From Hallerella sp964501065 (GTDB lineage Bacteria > Fibrobacterota > Fibrobacteria > Fibrobacterales > Fibrobacteraceae), in NCBI GenBank assembly GCA_964501065.1, contig CAZCRF010000038.1, forward strand, positions 1 to 24,047: DNA of 24,047 bases. Direction: 5' to 3'. Of the stretch, positions 1 through 5,942 are shown one piece after another (position 1 is the first letter of the stretch; the number at the start of each line of letters is the position of its first letter). The notes beneath the pieces were generated by a model. It was not told the origin of the DNA. It saw nothing but the letters and a program-made list of their open reading frames with translations, and made no database searches. Both the position numbers and the translations under genes were made by a program.

Positions 1-75
1 GTTCTTTTTGCTTTAGCAAATCTAGAACCACGTGCAATCCTGCCGTAACTCTGAGTAGCCCCCTACCTTTCCGCC

Positions 76-213
76 CGCTGCGTAAGCGAAACAGGTCGCT
101 TGGCGACCAAACGTCCGTTTGACGGACACAAGCCGGTCGTGCCAACGACAAAACTGTCCGTTTGACGGACAAGAGCTTTCGTCTCAACGGCAAAAACGGT
201 TCACTTGGTGAAC
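76..213. repeat. Cluster of short TTG-loop mini-hairpins (~21-bp period)
   Basis: Four strong units are GGTCGCTTGGCGACC (94-108), GTCCGTTTGACGGAC (113-127 and again 156-170) and GTTCACTTGGTGAAC (199-213). Each is a perfect 6-bp stem around a TTG loop. GTCGTGCCAACGAC (136-149) is a 5-bp stem, and weaker candidates lie at 76-88 and about 180-189. Centres fall near 101, 120, 142, 163, 184 and 206. The arms differ between units but stay self-complementary, which argues for selection on structure. The cluster directly precedes the GTG start at 242. A separate hairpin, TTTGCT-TT-AGCAAA (7-20), lies further upstream. Function is unknown; it could be an intergenic repeat family, an RNA element or a protein-binding array. 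Confidence 0.6.
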
Positions 214-241
214 ATTTAACGAGCCTTTTCCTTCCGCCAGG

Positions 242-1207
242 GTGAAGTTCTTGTACGTTCTTGTCAGCAATGAAAGCGACATCTATTACGAACAGACTCT
301 GGTCTCGATAATCTCCCTGCGCCAGCACAACCCGAAAGCGTCCGTTTCGCTCCTGGTCGACGACGGGACGGACAGGAGGCTAGTCGGATTCCGTGCGAAA
401 ATCAAGGAGCTTGTCCAAGAATACAAAGTCGTCCCCTATCCGAAGGAACTTTCGAACATGATGCGTTCCCGGTATTTGAAAACGGAAATGCGAAAGCATG
501 TCTCCGGGGATTTTTTGTATCTCGACGGGGACACCGCCGTGGTGGATTCCATCGGGGACGATTCCTTTTGCGGCTTTGGGGATGTCGCCGCCGTGGCGGA
601 TTTGCATGCCGGGAGGGACGACAAGTACCGAGTCAAGCACAAGCGTTTTAACGAAAGTCTCCGCCGGTTGGGATTCTCCTTGGACTTGCGCGACTTGTAT
701 TTCAACAGCGGAGTCCTCTTTGCCAAGGATTCGCCCCTCGCCCACGCGTTCTTTGAAAAGTGGCACGAGCTTTATTTGTTTTGCAATCGGCATCAAATTT
801 ACACCGACCAGTTTTCGCTGAATGAAAGCAACCGCGTCTTGAACTTTCCGATTCAAGAACTCCCCGGCGAATGGAATTGCCAAGTCCGCGAAGCGTATAA
901 TCACCTGTATCGGGTGAAGACGATTTACCCGATTCTTTGCAAGGCCAAGATTGTTCATTTCTTCGGTTCGGGGATTGACGGCAAAAAGGAGCCGCACCCG
1001 CTGATGAAAAAATCCTTTTTCGAGGAAATCAAGCGCCGTGGCGGGATAGACGAAAAAAGTTTGCAAAGCATCTTCCATGCGAAGACGGCGTTCTTCGGCG
1101 CACCGGAAGAACTTCGCACGGACGTTTCGTTCCCCCGGTTCTTTCTCTACCGGCAATTCCCCAGGATTTGCTCCCTGTTCTTGCGTCCCAATCATTTATA
1201 TCTTTGA
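242..1207 (+). CDS. GT8-like glycosyltransferase, first of a tandem pair
   Basis: A 321-residue cytosolic protein with the layout of a GT-A fold (GT8-like) glycosyltransferase, which would transfer a sugar from a nucleotide donor. The metal-binding DxD is D95-G-D97 within FLYLDGDTAVV. A C-terminal HFFGS motif resembles the metal-ligand histidine motif of GT8 enzymes (HFxGxxKPW). No signal peptide or membrane segment is seen. The start is GTG; upstream Shine-Dalgarno sequence is weak (CCAGG). The next gene begins three bases after this stop, so the two are almost certainly one transcript. It shares with that neighbour the blocks SRYLKT, FN-GV-FA, KWHEL, PGEWNCQ and HFFGS, so the pair arose by duplication. 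The acceptor is not predictable; cell-surface glycan or LPS-like decoration is a guess. Confidence 0.8.
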   Translation: MKFLYVLVSNESDIYYEQTLVSIISLRQHNPKASVSLLVDDGTDRRLVGFRAKIKELVQEYKVVPYPKELSNMMRSRYLKTEMRKHVSGDFLYLDGDTAVVDSIGDDSFCGFGDVAAVADLHAGRDDKYRVKHKRFNESLRRLGFSLDLRDLYFNSGVLFAKDSPLAHAFFEKWHELYLFCNRHQIYTDQFSLNESNRVLNFPIQELPGEWNCQVREAYNHLYRVKTIYPILCKAKIVHFFGSGIDGKKEPHPLMKKSFFEEIKRRGGIDEKSLQSIFHAKTAFFGAPEELRTDVSFPRFFLYRQFPRICSLFLRPNHLYL

Positions 1208-1210
1208 CGC

Positions 1211-2185
1211 ATGACGAAATACCTCTTTGTCTTGACCAGTTCGCCCAAAGACTTCTTTTTGGAACAGACCCTTGTCGCAATCGCTTCGCTGCGGATGCAA
1301 AATCCGGGAGCTTTCGTCACCCTTTTGACGGATGACCGGACTGCGGAAACTTTCACGGGGAACCGTGCGGCGGTTCGGGACGCGGTCGACGAACTGAACG
1401 TGCAAAAGCTCGATGAAAAACTTTCCCCGATGCTCCGTTCGCGTTATTTGAAAACGGTGATGCGCAATGTCGTCGACGGGGATTTTCTTTACATGGATTC
1501 GGACATCGCCGTCGTCGGGGACCTTTCTATTCCGGAGGAATGGCGCGGCGGCATTTACGCGGTGCTGGATTTCCACACGAACCTTTCGAAGGCGATTAAC
1601 CGCAAGAAGGTGTTGGGCAATGCGCGGCGGATGGGATTTTCCCCCATTTTGAACGACGAAATCTTCAACGGGGGCGTGATGTTCGCAAGCGACACGCCGG
1701 AAGCGCGGGAATTCTTCAAGAAGTGGCACGAGCTGTGGCTCTACTGCGTCTCCAAGGATTTTCCCTACGACATGGCGAGCCTCGCCGAGGCGAACTTCAA
1801 GTTCGGATACATCACGCGAAAGATGCCCGGCGAATGGAACTGCCAGTTGGCCTACGGGAACCGCTTCTTGCCGAAGGCGAAAATCCTGCACTTCTTCGGT
1901 TCGCGCATCATCGACACCCGCGGACGAAAAGTCCCCGCATGGATGGATTTGTTCTTGCCGAAAATTCTCCGCAGGGATTTTTACACGTCGTTGAAGCAAA
2001 TCCCGGCGAAGGTGGATGCGGACAAGAACATCTCCTTCGACGCTTACCACGACGAGGTGATTCTCCATGCGAAAGAGGCTTTTTTGCGGCAGACGAAAAG
2101 GTTCGGCGCCGCGGGGGCCTACATCATCCGCTCCTATGCGTTCGCCAAGGCGCTCGCCTTCCTGTATCGAAAGATGCCCTTTTGA
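1211..2185 (+). CDS. GT8-like glycosyltransferase, second of a tandem pair
   Basis: A 324-residue paralogue of the preceding gene. The DxD motif is D96-S-D98 in FLYMDSDIAVV. The donor-side block FNGGVMFASDTPEA, then KWHELWLYC, MPGEWNCQ and AKILHFFGSR, occur in the same order as in the first copy. The ATG lies three bases downstream of the first gene's stop, with no room for a promoter, so co-transcription is expected. The C-terminal ~70 residues have diverged most from the first copy, which may mean a different acceptor. Like its partner it lacks a signal peptide and should act in the cytoplasm. Family assignment is fairly secure, substrate unknown. Confidence 0.8.
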   Translation: MTKYLFVLTSSPKDFFLEQTLVAIASLRMQNPGAFVTLLTDDRTAETFTGNRAAVRDAVDELNVQKLDEKLSPMLRSRYLKTVMRNVVDGDFLYMDSDIAVVGDLSIPEEWRGGIYAVLDFHTNLSKAINRKKVLGNARRMGFSPILNDEIFNGGVMFASDTPEAREFFKKWHELWLYCVSKDFPYDMASLAEANFKFGYITRKMPGEWNCQLAYGNRFLPKAKILHFFGSRIIDTRGRKVPAWMDLFLPKILRRDFYTSLKQIPAKVDADKNISFDAYHDEVILHAKEAFLRQTKRFGAAGAYIIRSYAFAKALAFLYRKMPF

Positions 2186-2309
2186 TGAAGCCTTTGGAAT
2201 GGCTTTGAAATCGGTCGTCGGCGACGCTTTTCGAGCCGAAGCCCGTTGACGGGGAATTTATATTTTGAGGATGATGCTCGGTTGTTTGAAAAACGAAGGC
2301 GGTGATAGA

Positions 2310-2552
2310 ATGGACAGAAATAAATCGGGTCTTTGGGGCGCGTTGTTCGCGGCGATTTTCACCGTCTGCTTTTCTGTCGGCTGCGAAGAGGCGGAGCCGG
2401 TGGAACACGCCTGGATGGAGAACAAGGACAATTTGAAAAAGGCGGCGGAGGATTTCAAGGATTCGACGGCCAAAGTCGTCAAGCCGGCGGTCGTCCGCGC
2501 GTTGGACAAGACGGCGGAAACTCTCGATTTGTTGCAAGAGCGGTTGCAATAG
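2310..2552 (+). CDS. Small putative lipoprotein (80 aa)
   Basis: Starting at the ATG at 2310, which has a purine-rich site (GAAGGCGGTG) just upstream, the product is 80 residues. Residues 1-24 form a signal peptide: positively charged start, a hydrophobic stretch GALFAAIFTVCFSVG, then C25 as candidate lipidated cysteine. The lipobox (SVGC) is acceptable but lacks the usual -3 leucine. The mature part is charged and probably helical (KDNLKKAAEDF, DKTAETLDLLQERL), resembling small periplasmic helical lipoproteins. An upstream in-frame ATG at 2274 would spoil the signal peptide and is less likely. A TATATT box lies at 2259-2264. It ends eight bases from the converging broken protease gene. Function unknown. 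Confidence 0.6.
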   Translation: MDRNKSGLWGALFAAIFTVCFSVGCEEAEPVEHAWMENKDNLKKAAEDFKDSTAKVVKPAVVRALDKTAETLDLLQERLQ

Positions 2553-2559
2553 CCCGGAT

Positions 2560-3847
2560 TCAGGGATTTTCAAAAAACTGCTTGTAGGTGGCGAAGTGCT
2601 CCCCGGTAATCGTATAGGTGCATTTCCCGAAATTCGCCGTAGTCGGTTCCGGTTCGACTTCGTTCGCTTTCAACAGTTGGTGAATCTTGGACGACTTGAC
2701 GGCGAAACCTACAGTCTGGTCGCTTTGCAGGGTCGCCGTGGCAAGTCCGATGACTTCTCCGTTTGCGACAATCGGCCCCCCCGGAGTTCCCCGGCAAGAT
2801 GGTGGCGGAAACTTGAAATTCGTTCCGATTCCCCTGAAAACCGTTTTCTCCGGATACGACGCCCTTGGTCAACTTGAGGTCGGAACCGAATTTTTGGATG
2901 AGGGGATATCCGTAGACAAAAATTTCCGATCCGACGACAGGTTCTTCGGCGCTGATGGGGCAGGCGTTTAGTTTTACATTCTCGAATTCGATGATGGCGA
3001 GGTCGATGCCGTTCACGCTAGAGGAGTAGGAGGCGATGATTTTCACTGCCGTCGGGTGGATGCTCTTGCCGTTTTGCATTAGCGAGAGATGGGTCATGTC
3101 GTCTACCACGTGGTCGTTGGTGATCAAGATGTTCCGGGAGATGGCGACTGCGCTTCCGGAAATTTGACTCGGGTCTTTCGGCTCGGCGGTGGTGAAAACG
3201 ACCATCTTGTTTTTGGGCTGCAGGAGCGCGAACGACGACTGCCCGACAAGGACTTGCCGGCTGTCGCTTCTTCTGGATAACCGTATTTGTTCTTCTTGAT
3301 TTTTTCAACGCGCTTCACTTTGAATTCGTCGTACCCCAAGTGGGAGTCGATGCTCAGGAACAATTCAAAATCTTCGTATCGGGTGTTGAGCTTTGCCCGG
3401 TTGGGCGAAAGGATGCGGCTGTTCTTGCAGCCGGAATTGTACGAACCGTTCTTGAAATTGTATTTACATTCGAAAGCTTGGTAGTTCTTGTACGTCTCGC
3501 TGATGAAATCATACTGGACTAGGGTGTCCCGTTCGACATAGTCCTTGGAAATTCTGAAAAAAATAGCTCCATTCGTTTTCTTTGACGAAAGAAAGATACT
3601 TCGATCCGGAAGTTAGAATGAACGAGCCGCCGAAGCGCGTTGTGCCGGTGGAATGGATTCTTTTGATATAGACGTATTCCGGTGCGTAGACGGGGTATTC
3701 TGTCGAACAGTAGCTTTCCGGGAAAGGCTTGTCCTTGCAAAAGGTGTAGGATTCGTAGAAAAGCTTTCGGGTTTCGGCATGTCGCTCGGCGTGGAGGGAG
3801 GCTGCCATGGCGAATAGGCAAATCAAACAATATTTGAGAGTGGTCGT
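2560..3847 (-). pseudogene. Broken trypsin-like (S1-type) serine protease with N-terminal extension
   Basis: Joining three reading frames gives one exported protein of about 425 residues. It begins with a signal peptide (KYCLICLFAMAASLHA), then a roughly 200-residue N-terminal region of unknown fold, then a trypsin/DegP-like protease domain. The catalytic triad motifs are all present: ITNDHVV (His), NGIDLAIIEF (Asp) and LPGNSGG (Ser). Three frameshifts interrupt it: one base too many in a 7-A run at 3557-3563, one too few in a 6-T run at 3300-3305, and one too many in a 7-C run at 2776-2782 (plus-strand bases). The AAGGAGGA site (3853-3860) is correctly spaced from ACG at 3847-3845, which stands where ATG is expected. 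After the last shift the correct frame would end GEHFATYKQFFENP at 2560. Decay, slippage-based switching or sequence error are all possible. Confidence 0.75.
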
Positions 3848-3934
3848 TTACGTCCTCCTTCCGTTCGCGGAGCGAGAAATATAAGAATATTTCGAAATTC
3901 GATGCTCCGTGGCAAAAAAGCATGCAAGTCCCTG

Positions 3935-3963
3935 TTGACGCTTGAAAAGACATGGCGTATATT
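3935..3963 (+). promoter_or_regulatory. CRISPR leader promoter
   Basis: TTGACG (3935-3940), a 17-bp spacer and TATATT (3958-3963) make a near-consensus sigma70-type promoter. The predicted start near 3970 lies about 20 bp upstream of the degenerate repeat. The 3848-3990 interval has no other gene. It would drive the precursor crRNA and also the small ORF at 4053. Confidence 0.7.
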
Positions 3964-3990
3964 ATGCTAGACAATGAAAAAGAGAGTGTC

Positions 3991-4038
3991 GTTGTGAATC
4001 GCTTTCGGAAATTCTATATTGGAAATAGCGTTTACAAC
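3991..4038 (+). repeat. Degenerate CRISPR repeat carrying an intact promoter
   Basis: This 48-bp unit matches the canonical repeat except at positions 10, 17, 31, 36 and 37, and all five differences are transitions. Positions 10 and 17 fall in the part that pairs with tracrRNA (one mismatch and one G-U). The promoter boxes TTGTGA (3992-3997) and TATATT (4015-4020), 17 bp apart, are untouched. The predicted start is near 4027, ahead of the ribosome-binding site of the small ORF at 4053. The 98 bp to the first canonical repeat is too long for a 30-bp spacer. Confidence 0.85.
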
Positions 4039-4052
4039 AAAGGGGGACGTCC

Positions 4053-4136
4053 ATGCTCAAGCTAATCCTAATCGCCGTGGGGCTCTATTGCTTCTTCTTC
4101 AAGGACAAGGACGATGACGATGATGATGATGTGTAA
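4053..4136 (+). CDS. Tiny membrane-peptide ORF inside the CRISPR leader end (27 aa)
   Basis: An ATG follows an AAAGGGGGA ribosome-binding-like site by five to six bases. The 27 codons encode a Lys-containing start (MLKL), a hydrophobic segment ILIAVGLYCFFF, then a tail KDK followed by seven aspartates and a valine. The TAA stop ends one base before the first canonical repeat. Such a short hydrophobic helix with an acidic tail would be membrane-associated. The Asp run comes from a GAT/GAC microsatellite, so a chance ORF must be considered. It lies downstream of both the leader promoter and the degenerate-repeat promoter. I know of no characterised family for it; type I toxin-like or regulatory small-protein roles are only possibilities. 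Confidence 0.45.
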   Translation: MLKLILIAVGLYCFFFKDKDDDDDDDV

Positions 4137-4567
4137 GTTGTGAATTGCTTTCAGAAATTCTATATTAGAAACGGCGTTTACAACTCTTGACTGTCAGAAA
4201 GTACGAGTCCGAGAGTTGTGAATTGCTTTCAGAAATTCTATATTAGAAACGGCGTTTACAACGGGTCAAGGTGTAGAAATCACGACGGAAGAGTTGTGAA
4301 TTGCTTTCAGAAATTCTATATTAGAAACGGCGTTTACAACAACGCGAAGACGACCACCGACGTAAGCTACGGTTGTGAATTGCTTTCAGAAATTCTATAT
4401 TAGAAACGGCGTTTACAACNNNNNNNNNNNNNNNNNNNNNNNNNNNNNNNNNNNNNNNNNNNNNNNNNNNNNNNNNNNNNNNNNNNNNNNNNNNNNNNNN
4501 NNNNNNNNNNNNNNNNNNNGTTGTGAATTGCTTTCAGAAATTCTATATTAGAAACGGCGTTTACAAC
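4137..4567 (+). CRISPR. Type II-C CRISPR array (48-bp repeats, 30-31-bp spacers), gapped
   Basis: Five identical 48-bp repeats are visible at 4137-4184, 4215-4262, 4293-4340, 4372-4419 and 4520-4567. Spacers lie at 4185-4214 (30 bp), 4263-4292 (30 bp) and 4341-4371 (31 bp). The 4420-4519 stretch is Ns, so the real number of units is unknown. The repeat begins GTTGTGAATTGC and ends GTTTACAAC, giving terminal GTTGT/ACAAC inverted ends. Its first 19 bases are complementary to the tracrRNA at 10244-10262, which fixes crRNA orientation as plus strand. Each repeat carries TTGTGA (positions 2-7) and TATATT (positions 25-30) spaced 17 bp, so transcription could begin within each repeat near position 37. 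None of the three spacers has an obvious match in this window. Confidence 0.97.
4420..4519. other. Scaffold gap of 100 Ns
   Basis: Exactly 100 Ns, flanked on each side by the edge of a complete repeat. This is the usual placeholder for a gap of unknown size, so contigs probably broke in the repetitive array and were joined by pairing information. The missing part must hold at least one spacer and may hold many. Confidence 0.95.
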
Positions 4568-4589
4568 AGATTGTTTCTAAATAGAAGAG

Positions 4590-4612
4590 AATCAACGACT
4601 TAGACGTTGATT
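4590..4612. other. Hairpin just after the last repeat
   Basis: AATCAACG (4590-4597) and CGTTGATT (4605-4612) form a perfect 8-bp stem with a 7-base loop. It lies in the AT-rich interval between the last repeat and the terminator. It could be part of an acquisition leader or a structured 3' end of the precursor crRNA. Confidence 0.5.
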
Positions 4613-4614
4613 TG

Positions 4615-4660
4615 AAAAACGGGAAAATCGGGCTTTTCAAAGTCCGATTTTCCCGTTTTT
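4615..4660. terminator. Bidirectional terminator between the array and cas2
   Basis: AAAAACGGGAAAATCGG (4615-4631) pairs perfectly over 17 bp with CCGATTTTCCCGTTTTT (4644-4660). A/T tracts on both sides make it usable by plus-strand array transcripts and minus-strand cas transcripts. The loop contains a further CTTT/AAAG pair. Confidence 0.85.
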
Positions 4661-4682
4661 AGTGAAATTTTCCATTGTGACA

Positions 4683-5015
4683 TTAAAAGAGTTCCAGCTG
4701 CGGAGACTCCGGCGGCAGCGGTTTCTCCTTCCTTCCGTAAAAGATTTCAAGTTTCCCGAACTGCCGGTCCGTGATGCACAGAATGCAGACCATCCCTTTC
4801 GGCGGCATGAAACTTTTGATTCTGCTGATATGCGCGTTCGCATTCTCCGCAGACGCACAGTGCCGGATGTAAATCGACAACTGGAAGCGCGAGAAACCGT
4901 CCTTCAACAAGTTCTTGCGAAACTCGCTGTGCCGCTGTCTATCGACCTTGGTCTCCGTCGGCAAATCGAAAAAGCACATCACCCACATGACGCGATACTC
5001 GCTAAGCCGCTCCAT
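4683..5015 (-). CDS. cas2: CRISPR-associated endoribonuclease Cas2
   Basis: A 110-residue Cas2, part of the Cas1-Cas2 spacer integration complex. The N-terminal strand YRVMWVMCFFDLPTET holds the conserved metal-site aspartate (D17). The body KNLLKDGFSRFQLSIYIRHC and CILCITDRQFG are typical of type II Cas2 proteins, as is the C-terminal LELF. The ATG at 5015 is preferred because GGAGGT lies seven bases upstream and it begins with the family's usual sequence; an extension to 5057 would add unrelated residues. The start overlaps the cas1 stop by 14 bp, showing translational coupling. It is the last gene of cas9-cas1-cas2 and ends next to the terminator that separates it from the converging array. 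Confidence 0.95.
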   Translation of the reverse strand: MERLSEYRVMWVMCFFDLPTETKVDRQRHSEFRKNLLKDGFSRFQLSIYIRHCASAENANAHISRIKSFMPPKGMVCILCITDRQFGKLEIFYGRKEKPLPPESPQLELF

Positions 5016-5910
5016 CCGGCACCTCCGGATAGACCAACTTCCGGGATTCCCCCGCATAGCATTTGAACAAGGAGGTCGTCGTCGTCATCACCGCATTCAT
5101 CAAGGGGCTGCGCTTTCCGCCGATGATTACATCCAAGACGGGAATTTGCAATAAGGGGATTTTGTGCTCTTTTCCCAAAGTCGCCGGAAATTCCGTGCCG
5201 TTCGTCATTTCGACGATTAATTTGTCTACAATCGGGCGGTAGGGCTCCATGACGTCGTCCGCCAGGCAATACGCGTTGTAGCGGTTGTGGTGATGGATTC
5301 CAAGGGTGGGCAAAAGTCCGCTGGCCACCAAGGAACGCGCGACGACTCCCCTCAAGATGGCGTATCCGTAATTCAGCAGATTGTTCGGAGAAACTCCGTA
5401 ACGATCCCGGGAAAAGTCTTCGGCCGTAGGAAAGAGAAGCTTCCAATAATAGGCAGCTGCGACGGCTTCCCGGTTTTCAACATCCCCGCTCCGGACAGAA
5501 CTCGCCAAATTGCGCAGATGCGTTTGCGGCACGCCCCTTTTCATTTCCAAGACTTTCGCCTGGTTCAAAATCTTTTGCATGACGGTCTGTTGCCAGAGCT
5601 GCTTTTTCAATGGGACTGAGGCGCTCACTTGCGCCTGGAACCGTTCGCTTTGCAGCGTGTTCCCCGACAGCGGCAAAAAAAGCCCCTGCGGCAAATGGGT
5701 GTTCCCGCAAGAAATCACGGCGCAATTGTTCTCGAGAAGGGCGCCGAGCAAGACATTCGAAATCGTTATCCGGGAATTGTCCAAGATGACGAATCCGATG
5801 TCTTCTATTGCCGCCGTTTTCACGGGACCTTCCGGCGTTTTGACGACCAGTTGGTTGTCCTTGAATCCGAGGTATGCCGGATTTCCGAAATAGAGAGTCC
5901 GCTTCAGCAC
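5002..5910 (-). CDS. cas1: CRISPR-associated endonuclease/integrase Cas1
   Basis: A 302-residue Cas1 that would integrate new spacers together with Cas2. An N-terminal beta domain (RTLYFGNPAYL) leads into an all-helical catalytic domain. The likely metal ligands are E148 (NREAVAAAYYW), H206 (LGIHHHNRYN) and D218/D219 (LADDVMEPYRP). The GTG start at 5910 is chosen because AAAGGAGG lies just upstream and it brings the N-terminus to the family norm; longer versions run into the end of cas9. The gap to the cas9 stop is 32 bp and the 3' end overlaps cas2. With no csn2 or cas4 next to it, the gene set indicates type II-C. Confidence 0.96.
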   Translation of the reverse strand: MLKRTLYFGNPAYLGFKDNQLVVKTPEGPVKTAAIEDIGFVILDNSRITISNVLLGALLENNCAVISCGNTHLPQGLFLPLSGNTLQSERFQAQVSASVPLKKQLWQQTVMQKILNQAKVLEMKRGVPQTHLRNLASSVRSGDVENREAVAAAYYWKLLFPTAEDFSRDRYGVSPNNLLNYGYAILRGVVARSLVASGLLPTLGIHHHNRYNAYCLADDVMEPYRPIVDKLIVEMTNGTEFPATLGKEHKIPLLQIPVLDVIIGGKRSPLMNAVMTTTTSLFKCYAGESRKLVYPEVPDGAA

Positions 5911-5942
5911 TTCTCCTCCTTTGAAAAGGGTCAGTTCATTTT

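Noticed and set aside
2215..2226. GTCG-TCGG-CGAC hairpin after the second glycosyltransferase as a terminator
   Set aside because: The 4-bp stem and short T run are too weak to call.
2246..2264. TTGACG near TATATT upstream of the small lipoprotein as a promoter pair
   Set aside because: The spacing is only about 7 bp, so the two boxes cannot act together; only the TATATT is kept as a weak hint.
3973..3996. A seven-codon ORF (MKKRVSL) between leader promoter and degenerate repeat
   Set aside because: Too short, no ribosome-binding site, and it ends inside the repeat; likely chance.
4218..4403. A 61-codon ORF reading through three CRISPR repeats
   Set aside because: It is the translation of the repeat unit itself, with a repeated peptide and no ribosome-binding site.
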